A stretch of DNA of 64,000 bases from JADJLQ01 sp044227925 (GCA_044227925.1 JBGAVW010000010.1:1-64000); one strand, 5' to 3'. Counted from the stretch's first letter, positions 1 through 9,753 are shown. Program-made: numbers and translations. Notes: a model not told the origin generated them from the letters alone.

Positions 1-303
1 ATAGTAGGTGCAGGATGCGCAACCGGAGAATTTAAAGGGAATAATTTTATACCTGATCATGCTCTTTCACAATCGGTTTATTTGACACCTGATCTCAGTC
101 AAAAGCAACTTTCTAAATCCGAAGCAATAAATTATCTAAAGCGAGTGCCACCCCCTAACCCAGGGGAAGAAAGAGGATATTTAATTTCAAGATACAATAA
201 CCAGAATCTGGGATGGTTAAAAGGAATACAAGGTCGATTTAATAATTTATATCCTAATGAATACAGGATTAAAAGTCATTTTGCAAACAACACCTCAAAT
301 TAA
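1..303 (+). CDS. C-terminal part of an RsmF-like rRNA (cytosine-C5)-methyltransferase (partial, enters from left edge)
   Basis: The frame is open from the first base, so this is the end of a gene that begins outside the window. The last 100 residues match the C-terminal RNA-binding (PUA-like) region of Bacteroidota NOL1/NOP2/Sun family methyltransferases: KGNNFIPDHALSQSV, then a short helix with AINYLKR, then LGWLKGIQGRFNNLYPNEYR, the typical ending of this family. The catalytic SAM domain lies off the window, so specificity cannot be read. The family methylates C5 of cytosines in 16S rRNA. The next gene starts 77 bp downstream on the same strand. Identification rests on the tail motif only. 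Confidence 0.7.
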   Translation: MVGAGCATGEFKGNNFIPDHALSQSVYLTPDLSQKQLSKSEAINYLKRVPPPNPGEERGYLISRYNNQNLGWLKGIQGRFNNLYPNEYRIKSHFANNTSN

Positions 304-380
304 GGATATCTGCGGCCAACATATATCATTTGCAATTCGCACAAAAACCAGTATTTTCATAGAATCGTAATATTAATCAA

Positions 381-1880
381 ATGAAAATATTCAATGCCGC
401 TCAGATAAAGGATTGGGATGCAGAAACCATAAAACAAAAAGGCATTTCGTCCTTGGACCTCATGGAGAATGCCTCCATTGCTTTTGTTTCCAGGTTCAAA
501 TCTAAATTCCCAATCTCTATACCGGTGGCCGTGGTTTGTGGTACTGGAAATAATGGAGGAGACGGGCTGGCGATCGCGAGGATGCTTAGCATCGATGGAT
601 TCGATATAAAAGTATGGTTGGCAGATTTCGGTCAAAAAAAATCAGATGACTTCATAGCCAATTTAAATCGATTACCCGGTCATGGACATGTCCCTCTGGA
701 AACCATAGATATGTCTGAGCCTCCTATTTTCGAGCCCAACATTGTGATTATTGATGCTCTTTTTGGTACCGGGCTTAATAAACCACTCGACGGAAAATTC
801 GAAGACCTGGTACTTTGGTTAAATTCATTACAACATACCATAGTGTCAGTCGATATTCCCTCCGGCATGTTTACAAATAACCATACCGAAATTGCTATTG
901 AAGCGGATTATACGTACACTTTCCAGACTCCTAAATTGAGTTTTTTTCTTCCCTGTTATGAAAAATTTACCGGCAAGGTTTCCATTTTGGATATTGGATT
1001 AATCCCTGAATACAGTGCTAAATCGAACACAAGTTATTATTTGATAGAACCTGAATTTATCAAACAATGTATAAATAAAAGAGGGAAATTTACTCACAAA
1101 GGCAGCTTTGGTCACGCACTGATGATCAATGGCAGTTATGGTAAAGCAGGAGCTGCAATACTATCTGCTAAAGCTTGTCTCCGGAGTGGAGTGGGTTTAC
1201 TCACCAATCATTTACCGGTAAACTTATATCCTATTTTGCAAATGGCAGTACCCGAAGCCATGGCTTCACTGGACCAACACGATTATTATTGGTCATCTCT
1301 TCCTGAAAATATCAGAAGATTTTCTGCCATCGGAGTTGGATGTGGCATTGATCAAAAAGAATCCACCGTGCGCATATTTCAATCATTGGTTCAGGATTAC
1401 GATGGCAAAATGGTCCTGGATGCAGATGCATTAAATATAATTTCGAGTAACAAAGAATTATTAAACCATATCCCCGTAGGTTCAATTTTGACACCACATC
1501 TCAAAGAATTTGAAAGATTATTTGGAAAAAGCAATTCTTGCTTCGATCGGCTTGCTTTACTGAGAGATAGTGCGAAAAAATATGCAGTGACTATCATACT
1601 TAAAGGAGCACATAGTGCAATTGCCATGAATGATGGTACTGTTTATTTTAATTGTAGTGGCAATCCTGGAATGGCGACTGCCGGAGCGGGAGATGTACTC
1701 ACCGGGATCCTTACCGCATTTCTGGCTCAGGGATATGATACTAATACAGCTGCAATAATGGCAACCTATATCCATGGATTAGCGGGAGATTTTGCATACC
1801 AGGGTGAAAGTTATGAATCCATGATTGCTTCAGATATTATAGATAATCTTGGAAAAGCGTTTCATACCTTGTTTCAATAA
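381..1880 (+). CDS. nnr: Bifunctional NAD(P)H-hydrate epimerase / ADP-dependent NAD(P)H-hydrate dehydratase
   Basis: Repairs hydrated NADH and NADPH: the N-terminal half epimerises (R)- to (S)-NAD(P)HX and the C-terminal half dehydrates the S form using ADP. Residues 1-215 form the YjeF_N Rossmann-like epimerase, with CGTGNNGGDGLAIA near residue 53 and DALFGTGL near 129. Residues from about 230 form the ribokinase-like dehydratase, ending with NPGMATAGAGDVLTGIL near 428, the nucleotide-binding signature. The 499-residue length is normal for the fused enzyme. The ATG start gives the family's usual beginning (MKIFNAAQIKDWD). The sirtuin gene follows 7 bp after the stop, so the two probably share a transcript. 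Confidence 0.95.
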   Translation: MKIFNAAQIKDWDAETIKQKGISSLDLMENASIAFVSRFKSKFPISIPVAVVCGTGNNGGDGLAIARMLSIDGFDIKVWLADFGQKKSDDFIANLNRLPGHGHVPLETIDMSEPPIFEPNIVIIDALFGTGLNKPLDGKFEDLVLWLNSLQHTIVSVDIPSGMFTNNHTEIAIEADYTYTFQTPKLSFFLPCYEKFTGKVSILDIGLIPEYSAKSNTSYYLIEPEFIKQCINKRGKFTHKGSFGHALMINGSYGKAGAAILSAKACLRSGVGLLTNHLPVNLYPILQMAVPEAMASLDQHDYYWSSLPENIRRFSAIGVGCGIDQKESTVRIFQSLVQDYDGKMVLDADALNIISSNKELLNHIPVGSILTPHLKEFERLFGKSNSCFDRLALLRDSAKKYAVTIILKGAHSAIAMNDGTVYFNCSGNPGMATAGAGDVLTGILTAFLAQGYDTNTAAIMATYIHGLAGDFAYQGESYESMIASDIIDNLGKAFHTLFQ

Positions 1881-1887
1881 TAGTTAA

Positions 1888-2583
1888 ATGCAAAAAATTA
1901 TTGTACTTACCGGGGCAGGCATCAGCGCAGAAAGTGGCTTAAAGACCTTTCGCGATGCAGATGGACTTTGGGAAGGCCATAATGTAGAGGATGTAGCCAC
2001 ACCGGAAGCATGGCAGAGCAACCCTTCTCTGGTATTGGATTTTTACAATCAGCGAAGAGCTCAACTCAAAAAAGCCCTTCCAAATGAAGCTCATACTGCA
2101 TTAGCCAAACTTGAAGAAAAATTTAATATCACTATCATCACTCAAAATGTGGATGACCTGCATGAACGTGGAGGAAGCCAAAAAATAATTCATTTGCATG
2201 GTGAATTGTTTAAGGTCCGAAGTACTTTAAACCCGAGCTTAATATATGAATGGAAAGAAGATTTGACACTAAATGATAAATGTGAGTTAGGCAGTCAACT
2301 CCGACCTCATATTGTTTGGTTTGGTGAAGAGGTGCCACTCATGGAGAAAGCAGCACAGGAATGCTTGGATGCTCAGCATTGCATCATTGTCGGCACTTCT
2401 ATGCAGGTTTATCCTGCGGCAGGATTGATCCGGTACCTGCCATTGGATTGCAAATTGTATTATATCGATCCAAATCCTACCATATCTTATGAATTGGGAT
2501 CCCGGAAAAATCTGGAATTGATTAAACTGAAAGCCACCGAAGGTGTAAAAAGCCTGGTTGCAAAACTGCTTAATAAAGATTAA
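1888..2583 (+). CDS. cobB: Sir2-family NAD-dependent protein deacylase (CobB/SIRT5-like)
   Basis: Removes acyl groups from lysines with NAD as co-substrate. GAGISAESGLKTFRD (residues 9-23) is the NAD-binding signature, TQNVDDLHERGG follows at 85-96, and H104 in IHLHGE is the catalytic histidine. Y53 and R56 in FYNQRR match the pair that binds succinyl/malonyl substrates in SIRT5-type enzymes. The Zn-ribbon is degenerate: where E. coli CobB carries clustered cysteines, this protein has VRS and DKCELG, so only one cysteine remains. At 231 residues it is close to the usual size. It lies 7 bp after nnr, so both NAD-related genes likely form one unit; leuS begins 53 bp further on with its own -7 element. 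Confidence 0.93.
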   Translation: MQKIIVLTGAGISAESGLKTFRDADGLWEGHNVEDVATPEAWQSNPSLVLDFYNQRRAQLKKALPNEAHTALAKLEEKFNITIITQNVDDLHERGGSQKIIHLHGELFKVRSTLNPSLIYEWKEDLTLNDKCELGSQLRPHIVWFGEEVPLMEKAAQECLDAQHCIIVGTSMQVYPAAGLIRYLPLDCKLYYIDPNPTISYELGSRKNLELIKLKATEGVKSLVAKLLNKD

Positions 2584-2621
2584 ATCAATTACAGTATATC
2601 TGCCAACCGTAATCCTTTAAT

Positions 2622-2629
2622 TACCTTTG
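2622..2629 (+). promoter_or_regulatory. Predicted -7 promoter element (TACCTTTG) of leuS
   Basis: TACCTTTG matches the Bacteroidota sigma-A -7 consensus TAnnTTTG. It ends 7 nt before the leuS ATG, so transcription would start at or very near the start codon. No good TTG is seen at the -33 position. Confidence 0.4.
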
Positions 2630-2636
2630 CAGATCT

Positions 2637-5471
2637 ATGGAATTGAATTTTTCTGAAATTGAAGCTAAGTGGAAAAAAATATGGGCCGAAAAGAATATTT
2701 ACAAAGTATCGAATACTTCCGGAAGGCCTAAATACTATGTATTGGATATGTTCCCATACCCATCTGGAGCTGGTTTACACGTTGGACACCCATTAGGGTA
2801 CATCGGTTCTGATATTTTTTCCCGATATAAAAGGATGAAAGGATTCGAAGTATTGCACCCAATGGGATTTGATTCTTTTGGATTACCAGCTGAACAATAT
2901 GCAATTCAAAGAGGGATTCATCCTGAAAAAGCAACGAATGAGAATATCAAACGATACAGGGCACAACTTGATAATATTGGCTTTAGTTTTGATTGGAGCC
3001 GTCAAGTGGTTACCAGCGATCCTAAATTTTATAAATGGACCCAATGGATATTCAGGAATCTGTTTTTACACTGGTACGATTCGGATAAAAATATAGCCAG
3101 ACCTGTTTCCGAATTGGAAAGCATATTTGCACAAAATGGGAATGCTAAAATTAATGCAGCTCAATCTCCTTGCCCAGTGTTTACAGCTCAGGATTGGAAT
3201 GGATTTACAGCCAGGCAGAAATCTGATGTGCTGATGAATTATCGTTTAGCTTACAGGAAAGAAGCTTTTGTAAACTGGTGTGAAGCTTTGGGTACTGTAT
3301 TGGCTAATGACGAAATCAAAGATGGATTATCTGAAAGAGGTGGTCACCCTGTAGAACGGAAGCCCATGACGCAATGGTTTTTGCGAATCACCGCATATGC
3401 AGAGAGATTATTGAATGATTTGAATGATGTGGACTATAGTGATTCAATGAAGATAATACAATCCAATTGGATAGGCAGGTCTACCGGAGCTCAGGTATTT
3501 TTTACAATTGAAGGTCATGCAGAAAAACTGGAGATTTATACTACCCGTGCCGATACTATATTTGGCGCAACATTTATGGTGCTGGCTCCCGAGCATGATT
3601 TGGTATCTTCGATTACAACTGCAGAGCAGCAAACAGAAATTGAAAAATACCTTGACTATGTAAAATCACGATCGGAAGTGGATCGTATGTCAGAAGTAAA
3701 AGAAGTGACCGGTGCATTTACAGGAGCTTATGCTATCAATCCATTTAATCAGGAGAGAATTCCGATTTGGATTGGAGAGTACGTGTTAAAAGATTACGGA
3801 ACCGGTGCCATTATGGCTGTACCAGCCGATGATGCCCGGGATCATGCATTTGCTAAAAAATTTAATCTGGTCATTACCGAGATCATTGATAAATCCATGT
3901 ATCCAGGAGCTACCATAGAAGATAAATTAGGCAAAATGATCAATTCTGAATTTCTCAATGGTATGGAAGTAAAAGATGCCATAGACGAAATCTGCAACCG
4001 GCTCGAAAAAATGGGTATCGGCAGCAAGAAGATAAACTTTAAAATGCGTGATGCCAATTGTTCAAGACAAAGATATTGGGGTGAACCTTTCCCAATCTTG
4101 TATGATAAAGAAGGTGTAGCTCATGTACTGGATGAAAAAGAATTGCCATTGTTATTACCGGATTTGGATGACTTCAAACCAAGTCAAGGTAAGGCTCCAT
4201 TGGCCAAACTAAACGATTGGGTCCATCTGCCAAATGGATTTACCCGCGAAACGGATACTATGCCCGGCTTTGCAGGCTCATCCTGGTATTTTTTACGCTA
4301 TATGGATCCGCATAATGAAAATGAATTTGCTGATAAGAAAGCCATAGCATATTGGCAAGATGTAGATCTATATGTTGGCGGGACCGAGCATGCAGTAGGA
4401 CATCTATTGTATTCCAGGTTTTGGCATAAATTTTTATTTGATCTCGGATATACTGTCACTAAAGAGCCTTACAAAAGACTCTTAAATCAGGGTAAGATTC
4501 AGGGCATTTCTGAGAGCATTTATTTACAGAAAGAAAAAGAAAACGGTTCTTATGTGTTTGTTTCAAAATCGTTAGTCAAAAATGAAAGTAGCTACATCAC
4601 ACTTTATGTTCCGATCCAGTATGTACAGGATTTCGGATCAATGAAATCGTATTTGAATAAAGAAGGCATCAAGAAGTTTATAGATTTTATTCCAGATTAT
4701 AAAGAAGCCATGTTCAGAACAGAACAAGGTGATTTTACTTTTTCAGAATATCCGGATCATGCCAGGTTGTACACCCATGGTGAATTGGCTAAAATGTCAA
4801 AATCACTTTATAATGTAATCAACCCTGATGATGTAGTTGCAGAATACGGGGCAGATTGTTTTAGGTTATTCGAAATGTTTCTCGGTCCTCTGGAACAATC
4901 AAAACCCTGGGATACACGCAGCATAGATGGTGTGGGGAAGTTTGTACGCAGGTTGTGGGCCGTTTTCTTCACCAATGGTATACTTACTATCTCTGAAGAG
5001 AAAGCAACCAATGAAGAATTAAAAATCTTGCATAAAGGGATCAAAAAAATCACAGATGATATAGAGCGTTTTTCATTTAATACCTGTGTTTCGCAATTCA
5101 TGATCGTGTTAAACGAATTAAAATCCTTGAATTGCAATAAGCGGGAAATACTGGATCCATTGGTAAGGGTGATTGCTCCTTTTGCCCCCTTTATCACTGA
5201 AGAAATGTGGTCATTATTAGGCCATCCGGAATCGGTACATCTCGCCCCCTATCCCGTTGCCAATGAAGAATATTTAAAAGAAAGCAGCATTACTTACCCG
5301 ATTTGTGTAAATGGCAAGAAACGGGGTACCTATGATTTTCCGTCAGATGCTGATCAGGCAACGCTTACAGAGATGACGATGAAGCTCGACTTCGTTGAAA
5401 AATGGCTTGATGGCAACCAACCTAAGAAAGTCGTAGTAGTATCGGGCAAAATGATCAATATCGTAATGTAA
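2637..5471 (+). CDS. leuS: Leucyl-tRNA synthetase
   Basis: Class I aminoacyl-tRNA synthetase that charges tRNA-Leu. The HIGH motif is HVGH at residues 48-51 and the KMSKS loop is exact at 719-723 (nt 4791). The CP1 editing domain is present, with TTRADTIFGATFMVLAP and GTGAIMAVPADDARDH, which clears mischarged amino acids. An anticodon-binding domain and small C-terminal domain complete the 944 residues, a length usual in Bacteroidota. The start fits the family (MELNFSEIEAKWKKIW) and lies 7 nt after a -7 promoter element, which suggests a leaderless or nearly leaderless message. rdgB follows after 12 bp and is probably cotranscribed. Confidence 0.98.
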   Translation: MELNFSEIEAKWKKIWAEKNIYKVSNTSGRPKYYVLDMFPYPSGAGLHVGHPLGYIGSDIFSRYKRMKGFEVLHPMGFDSFGLPAEQYAIQRGIHPEKATNENIKRYRAQLDNIGFSFDWSRQVVTSDPKFYKWTQWIFRNLFLHWYDSDKNIARPVSELESIFAQNGNAKINAAQSPCPVFTAQDWNGFTARQKSDVLMNYRLAYRKEAFVNWCEALGTVLANDEIKDGLSERGGHPVERKPMTQWFLRITAYAERLLNDLNDVDYSDSMKIIQSNWIGRSTGAQVFFTIEGHAEKLEIYTTRADTIFGATFMVLAPEHDLVSSITTAEQQTEIEKYLDYVKSRSEVDRMSEVKEVTGAFTGAYAINPFNQERIPIWIGEYVLKDYGTGAIMAVPADDARDHAFAKKFNLVITEIIDKSMYPGATIEDKLGKMINSEFLNGMEVKDAIDEICNRLEKMGIGSKKINFKMRDANCSRQRYWGEPFPILYDKEGVAHVLDEKELPLLLPDLDDFKPSQGKAPLAKLNDWVHLPNGFTRETDTMPGFAGSSWYFLRYMDPHNENEFADKKAIAYWQDVDLYVGGTEHAVGHLLYSRFWHKFLFDLGYTVTKEPYKRLLNQGKIQGISESIYLQKEKENGSYVFVSKSLVKNESSYITLYVPIQYVQDFGSMKSYLNKEGIKKFIDFIPDYKEAMFRTEQGDFTFSEYPDHARLYTHGELAKMSKSLYNVINPDDVVAEYGADCFRLFEMFLGPLEQSKPWDTRSIDGVGKFVRRLWAVFFTNGILTISEEKATNEELKILHKGIKKITDDIERFSFNTCVSQFMIVLNELKSLNCNKREILDPLVRVIAPFAPFITEEMWSLLGHPESVHLAPYPVANEEYLKESSITYPICVNGKKRGTYDFPSDADQATLTEMTMKLDFVEKWLDGNQPKKVVVVSGKMINIVM

Positions 5472-5483
5472 TGTGGTGATCCT

Positions 5484-6074
5484 ATGGACAAAAAACAACT
5501 TCTCTTTGCCAGTCAAAATGAAAATAAAGTAAAAGAGGTACGGGCTCTGCTCCAGGGAAAGTATGAAGTAGTCTCATTGAATGATATACAGTTTAAAGGG
5601 GAGTTAGCAGAACCATTCGATACATTTTCAGAAAATGCAAAGATCAAAGCCAAACAAGGCTACGAATTATTTGGTCATCCCTGTTTCTCTGAAGATGCAG
5701 GTTTGGTGGCAGAGGCTTTGCATGGCCGGCCTGGAGTGAAGAGTGCCCGATATGCTGGTGAGCATAAAAATCCAACAGATAATGTAAAAAAAGTACTCGG
5801 CGAAATGCAGGGTATAGATCATCGGAGTGCTTATTTTATAGCGGTGATAGCATACTATGATGGAACGGAGTATCAACTATTCGAAGGTAGGGTATATGGC
5901 ACCCTGGAACACGAAAGCCGTGGTACACATGGATTTGGATATGATCCTATTTTTAAACCATTAGGATATGATCAGACTTTCGGCGAATTGGATGATAGTA
6001 TAAAAGCGAAGATGAGCCATAGAGCTAAGGCTATGGGGTTGTTTGTAGAATGGATGTACGGTATACCAATTTAA
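5484..6074 (+). CDS. rdgB: Non-canonical purine NTP pyrophosphatase (RdgB/HAM1 family)
   Basis: Hydrolyses ITP, dITP and XTP to monophosphates and so keeps deaminated purines out of nucleic acids. Family landmarks are ASQNENKVKEV near the N-terminus (substrate loop), FSEDAGLVAEALHGRPGVKSARYAGE in the middle (metal and base recognition; SEDAGL holds the acidic ligand), and THGFGYDPIFKP followed by KAKMSHRAKAM near the C-terminus. At 196 residues it is full length. It starts 12 bp after leuS, suggesting translation from the same message. The next gene (nrdA) is convergent. Confidence 0.96.
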   Translation: MDKKQLLFASQNENKVKEVRALLQGKYEVVSLNDIQFKGELAEPFDTFSENAKIKAKQGYELFGHPCFSEDAGLVAEALHGRPGVKSARYAGEHKNPTDNVKKVLGEMQGIDHRSAYFIAVIAYYDGTEYQLFEGRVYGTLEHESRGTHGFGYDPIFKPLGYDQTFGELDDSIKAKMSHRAKAMGLFVEWMYGIPI

Positions 6075-6148
6075 TAAAGTCCAGAAGTGATCTGGATTAA
6101 TTCATTGAAGCAAGGTCCGAATCACAACCTATCTACCTGATATCTCTA

Positions 6149-6165
6149 AAGTATGAGCCATACTT
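6149..6165 (-). terminator. Small hairpin just past the nrdA stop codon (possible weak terminator)
   Basis: AAGTATG pairs perfectly with CATACTT across a 3-nt loop, 4 nt past the nrdA stop. There is no run of T after it on the minus strand, so termination is doubtful. Confidence 0.25.
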
Positions 6166-6169
6166 CCTC

Positions 6170-8638
6170 CTACGCGCTACAAGCCTCGCAATCCGGATTA
6201 TCTATACTACAAGCTTTGATCCCATCCGTAACCATCACCGGCTCCATCATATCTACCATTTCCTGAGGTACTTGAGAAGGTACACCTTGTGGTCTGGATA
6301 CCGGGGTAGCCTGCTCCCGAAGATCACTCACTGTCATCTCTGGATTCGGCTCTTTGGTGACGAATTTCTTTTGATATTCTTCACTGAGAGTAAACTTGAT
6401 TGCATCGACTGCAGACTTAGAACGGAGGTAGTACATACCGGTTTTTAAGCCCTTACTCCATCCGTAAAAATGCATGCTGGAGAGTTTAGCAAAGTTTGCA
6501 TTCTCTACAAACAGATTCAGACTCTGACTTTGACAGATGTACGCCCCACGGTCAGCAGACATATCGATCAATACTTTCTGGCTTAGTTCCCAGGCTGTTT
6601 TATACAGATCTCTCAATTGTTGTGGGATTTCCATGATATGCTGGATGGAGCCATTGGACGCAATAATTTTTTCACGGATTTCTTTGGTCCATAAACCAAG
6701 ATTTACCAGGTCATTGAGCAGATGTTTGTTTACCACTACATATTCACCACTGAGTGTACGACGGGTATAAATATTGGATGTATAGGGTTCGAAACATTCA
6801 TTATTGCCTAAAATCTGAGAGGTGGAGGCTGTTGGCATTGGCGCCAATAGCAGACTGTTGCGCAAACCATGCTTTTTGATTTTCATTTTCAGATCCACCC
6901 AGTTCCACCGTGTAGTAGGGGTAACATTCCACATGTCGTATTGCAATATACCTTTACTCGACGGAGATCCCTGGAAGGTTTCGTACGCTCCGTGTTTCTC
7001 TGCAAGGGCACATGACTCGAGCAAAGCTCCGTAGTAAATGGTTTCAAATATTTCCTTATTCAGTTTGCGGGCTTCTTCGCTATCAAAAGCATAACCCATG
7101 AGTATAAATGCATCAGCCAGTCCCTGTACTCCGATACCAATGGGGCGGTGTCTGAAATTGCTATTGCGGGCTTCCGGAATAGGGTAATAGTTGATATCAA
7201 TGATTTTATTGAGATTTCGAGTAATGACCCGGGTGATTTCCATCAATTTTTGATGATCGAATACCTTACCTGTTATGTATTTGGGTAATGAAATGGATGC
7301 AAGATTACATACTGCTACCTCATCGGCAGAAGTATATTCCATTATTTCAGTACAGAGATTGCTTGACCGGATGGTACCCAGGTTTTTTTGATTCGATTTC
7401 TGATTAGCAGCGTCTTTGTACAGGATGTAGGGTGTACCGGTCTCAATTTGAGATTCCAATATAGCAAACCAAAGATCTTGCGCGCGGATCACCTTGCGGG
7501 CCTTGCCTTCTTTCTCATATTTGGTATACAATTTATTGAATTCTTCACCATAAGTATCATATAGTCCCGGTGATTCATTAGGACAAAATAGTGACCAAGT
7601 GCTATCCGATTTTACCCTTTCCATGAACAGATCCGGAATCCACATAGCATAGAATAGGTCTCTGGCCCTTACTTCTTCTTTTCCGTTATTCTTTTTTAAT
7701 TCAAGAAATTCGAATATATCGGAATGCCATGGTTCAAGATAAACTGCAAATGCGCCTTTGCGTTTTCCCCCACCCTGATCAACATAGCGGGCAGTATCAT
7801 TAAATACTCTGAGCATGGGTATGATTCCATTGCTTGTGCCACCGGTGCCTTTGATATAAGATCCCTGGGCCCGTATATTATGGATGCTAAGCCCTACTCC
7901 ACCTGCACTTTGTGATATTTTGGCACATCGGCCTAAGGTCTCAAATATTCCTGAAATGCTGTCATCCGTCATACTCAGTAAAAAGCATGATGAGAGTTGA
8001 GGTTTCGGAGTCCCCGCATTGAACAATGTAGGGGTGGCGTGGATAAACCATTTCTCAGACATCAGCTCATAGGTCTCAATAGCGGAGGCAATGTCTTCGC
8101 CATGTATGCCCACCGCTGCCCTCATCAGCATATGCTGCGGGCGTTCAACTACCTGGCCGTACATTCTCAACAAGTATGACCTTTCCAGTGTTTTAAAACC
8201 AAAATAATCAAAACTATAATCGCGATCGTAAATGATGGCTGAATCCAGTTTGTCAGCGTATTTCATCACAATATCGTGGGTTTCTTTTCCAATAAGGCCA
8301 GCAGGTTGCATGGTCTTTGGATCTACATAGTTATAAAGATCGTGTATAGTGTCTGAAAATGATTTTTTAGTTTCTTTGTGCAGATTGGATACGGCTATTC
8401 TGGCTGCTAATAGAGCATAATCCGGATGCACCGTTGCGAGGGAGGCTGCAGTCTCTGCTGCCAGCACATCCAGGTCGGTTGTTTTCACTCCATCGTAAAG
8501 TCCGATGATCACGCGTTTTGCGATTTCATAAGGCTCCACATAGGTAGAGTTGAGGCCGTAACAGAGTTTTTTAATACGGGCAGTGATTTTGTCAAAAGAC
8601 ACTTCCTCCTGTTTACCGCTTCGCTTGAGTACTTTCAT
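6170..8638 (-). CDS. nrdA: Class Ia ribonucleoside-diphosphate reductase, alpha (catalytic) subunit
   Basis: Reduces ribonucleoside diphosphates to deoxyribonucleotides using the radical supplied by NrdB. An ATP-cone at residues 1-95 (MKVLKRSGKQEEVSFDKI) suggests allosteric activity control. C218 (LSSCFLL) and C444 (AVCNLAS) are the redox pair; N427, C429 and E431 in NLCTEI are the active-site triad, C429 being the thiyl-radical site. ASTSQILGNNECFEPYTSN is the conserved C-terminal loop, and the flexible tail ends in DNPDCEACSA, the CxxC that thioredoxin re-reduces. All key residues are present in 822 residues. nrdB lies 137 bp upstream on the same strand, the reverse of the E. coli order. 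Confidence 0.97.
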   Translation of the reverse strand: MKVLKRSGKQEEVSFDKITARIKKLCYGLNSTYVEPYEIAKRVIIGLYDGVKTTDLDVLAAETAASLATVHPDYALLAARIAVSNLHKETKKSFSDTIHDLYNYVDPKTMQPAGLIGKETHDIVMKYADKLDSAIIYDRDYSFDYFGFKTLERSYLLRMYGQVVERPQHMLMRAAVGIHGEDIASAIETYELMSEKWFIHATPTLFNAGTPKPQLSSCFLLSMTDDSISGIFETLGRCAKISQSAGGVGLSIHNIRAQGSYIKGTGGTSNGIIPMLRVFNDTARYVDQGGGKRKGAFAVYLEPWHSDIFEFLELKKNNGKEEVRARDLFYAMWIPDLFMERVKSDSTWSLFCPNESPGLYDTYGEEFNKLYTKYEKEGKARKVIRAQDLWFAILESQIETGTPYILYKDAANQKSNQKNLGTIRSSNLCTEIMEYTSADEVAVCNLASISLPKYITGKVFDHQKLMEITRVITRNLNKIIDINYYPIPEARNSNFRHRPIGIGVQGLADAFILMGYAFDSEEARKLNKEIFETIYYGALLESCALAEKHGAYETFQGSPSSKGILQYDMWNVTPTTRWNWVDLKMKIKKHGLRNSLLLAPMPTASTSQILGNNECFEPYTSNIYTRRTLSGEYVVVNKHLLNDLVNLGLWTKEIREKIIASNGSIQHIMEIPQQLRDLYKTAWELSQKVLIDMSADRGAYICQSQSLNLFVENANFAKLSSMHFYGWSKGLKTGMYYLRSKSAVDAIKFTLSEEYQKKFVTKEPNPEMTVSDLREQATPVSRPQGVPSQVPQEMVDMMEPVMVTDGIKACSIDNPDCEACSA

Positions 8639-8700
8639 TTTGTAGTTTTCTTTTTAATGGTTTTGAAATCCTTTTGTCTTCTTGTTTGAGTTTTGGTCGA

Positions 8701-8724
8701 TTGTAGTTGTAGTAGTTGTAGTTT
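8701..8724. repeat. Short TTGTAG/TAG microrepeat in the nrdB-nrdA spacer
   Basis: Four imperfect copies of TTGTAGT/TAGTAG lie in the 137-bp spacer between nrdB and nrdA. It is short and may be chance in AT-rich DNA, or a hotspot for length change. Confidence 0.4.
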
Positions 8725-8775
8725 CTTATTTGAAAAAATCCATTTTTATTTTACCATATTTTGTATTTATTGATT

Positions 8776-9753
8776 TTAAAATTCTGCATCTACACTGAAT
8801 ACCTGATTTTCTCGTGTGGTTCCAATTCCTGATTTTTTATATTCTCCCACCCTCTTTTCGAAGAAATTTGTTTTACCAGACAATGAGATCATTTCCATAA
8901 AAGGGAATGGATTTTCTACATTGTATATTTTTTCATTGCCAAGGGATACTAATAATCTATCAGCAACAAATTCAATATACTGGCACATCAGATCGGCATT
9001 CATGCCAATAAGTTTCACCGGTAAGGCATCGGATACAAATTCCTTTTCTATAGCAACAGCATCTCGTATGATTTCTTCTACCTGTGATTTAGGTAATTTA
9101 TTTTGAATGTATTTGTTGTAAAGCAGGCAAGCAAAATCACAGTGCTGGCCTTCATCGCGGGAAATCAACTCATTGCTGAAAGTCAGCCCGGGCATCAACC
9201 CTCTTTTTTTAAGCCAGAAAATAGAACAGAATGAACCACTAAAGAAAATGCCTTCCACAGCGGCAAATGCAATCAACTGTGTTATAAATGAACCTTGGGA
9301 TATCCATCGCAGAGCCCAATCGGCTTTTTTCCTCACACAAGGCATGTGATCTACTGCATGAAACAGGTAATTTTTCTCCTGTGGTTCTTTAATATACGTG
9401 TCGATCAAGAGCGAATAGGTCTCAGAATGGATATTTTCAATCATGATCTGGTAACCATAAAAGAATTTTGCCTCGGGGTATTGTACCATCCGAAGCATGT
9501 TCTCGGCCAGGTTTTCATTTACTATCCCATCGCTGGCAGCAAAGAAAGCAAGAACATGTTTGATGAAATAACGCTCATCATCAGTGAGTTTTTCGTGCCA
9601 GTCTACCAGGTCCGGGGCCAGGTCGATCTCTTCTGCCACCCAAAAGCCAGCTACTGCATCTTTATAAAATTTCCATATGTCGTTATGCTGTAATGGAAAG
9701 ATCACAAAGCGATCTGGATTTTCTTTGAGAATTGGTTCGACAAAATGCTCCAT
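8776..9753 (-). CDS. nrdB: Class Ia ribonucleoside-diphosphate reductase, beta (radical-generating) subunit
   Basis: Ferritin-like di-iron protein that makes the tyrosyl radical for NrdA. Visible ligands line up with E. coli R2: D44 in EEIDL, E106 and H109 in ENIHSETY, and the later E and H in SRDEGQHCDFA. Y113 in HSETYSL corresponds to the radical tyrosine Y122 of E. coli, so this is a tyrosyl-radical type, not a tyrosine-less Ic enzyme. The 325 residues are typical for Bacteroidota. It is the first gene of the nrdB-nrdA unit and is preceded by a good Bacteroidota promoter at 9858-9887. I saw no clear NrdR box. Confidence 0.97.
   Translation of the reverse strand: MEHFVEPILKENPDRFVIFPLQHNDIWKFYKDAVAGFWVAEEIDLAPDLVDWHEKLTDDERYFIKHVLAFFAASDGIVNENLAENMLRMVQYPEAKFFYGYQIMIENIHSETYSLLIDTYIKEPQEKNYLFHAVDHMPCVRKKADWALRWISQGSFITQLIAFAAVEGIFFSGSFCSIFWLKKRGLMPGLTFSNELISRDEGQHCDFACLLYNKYIQNKLPKSQVEEIIRDAVAIEKEFVSDALPVKLIGMNADLMCQYIEFVADRLLVSLGNEKIYNVENPFPFMEMISLSGKTNFFEKRVGEYKKSGIGTTRENQVFSVDAEF

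Noticed and set aside
4808..5197. 129-codon open frame antisense to leuS
   Set aside because: Lies wholly opposite a strong leuS reading frame; sequence has no family likeness.
9295..9693. 132-codon open frame antisense to nrdB
   Set aside because: Shadow of the conserved nrdB frame, no promoter or likeness.
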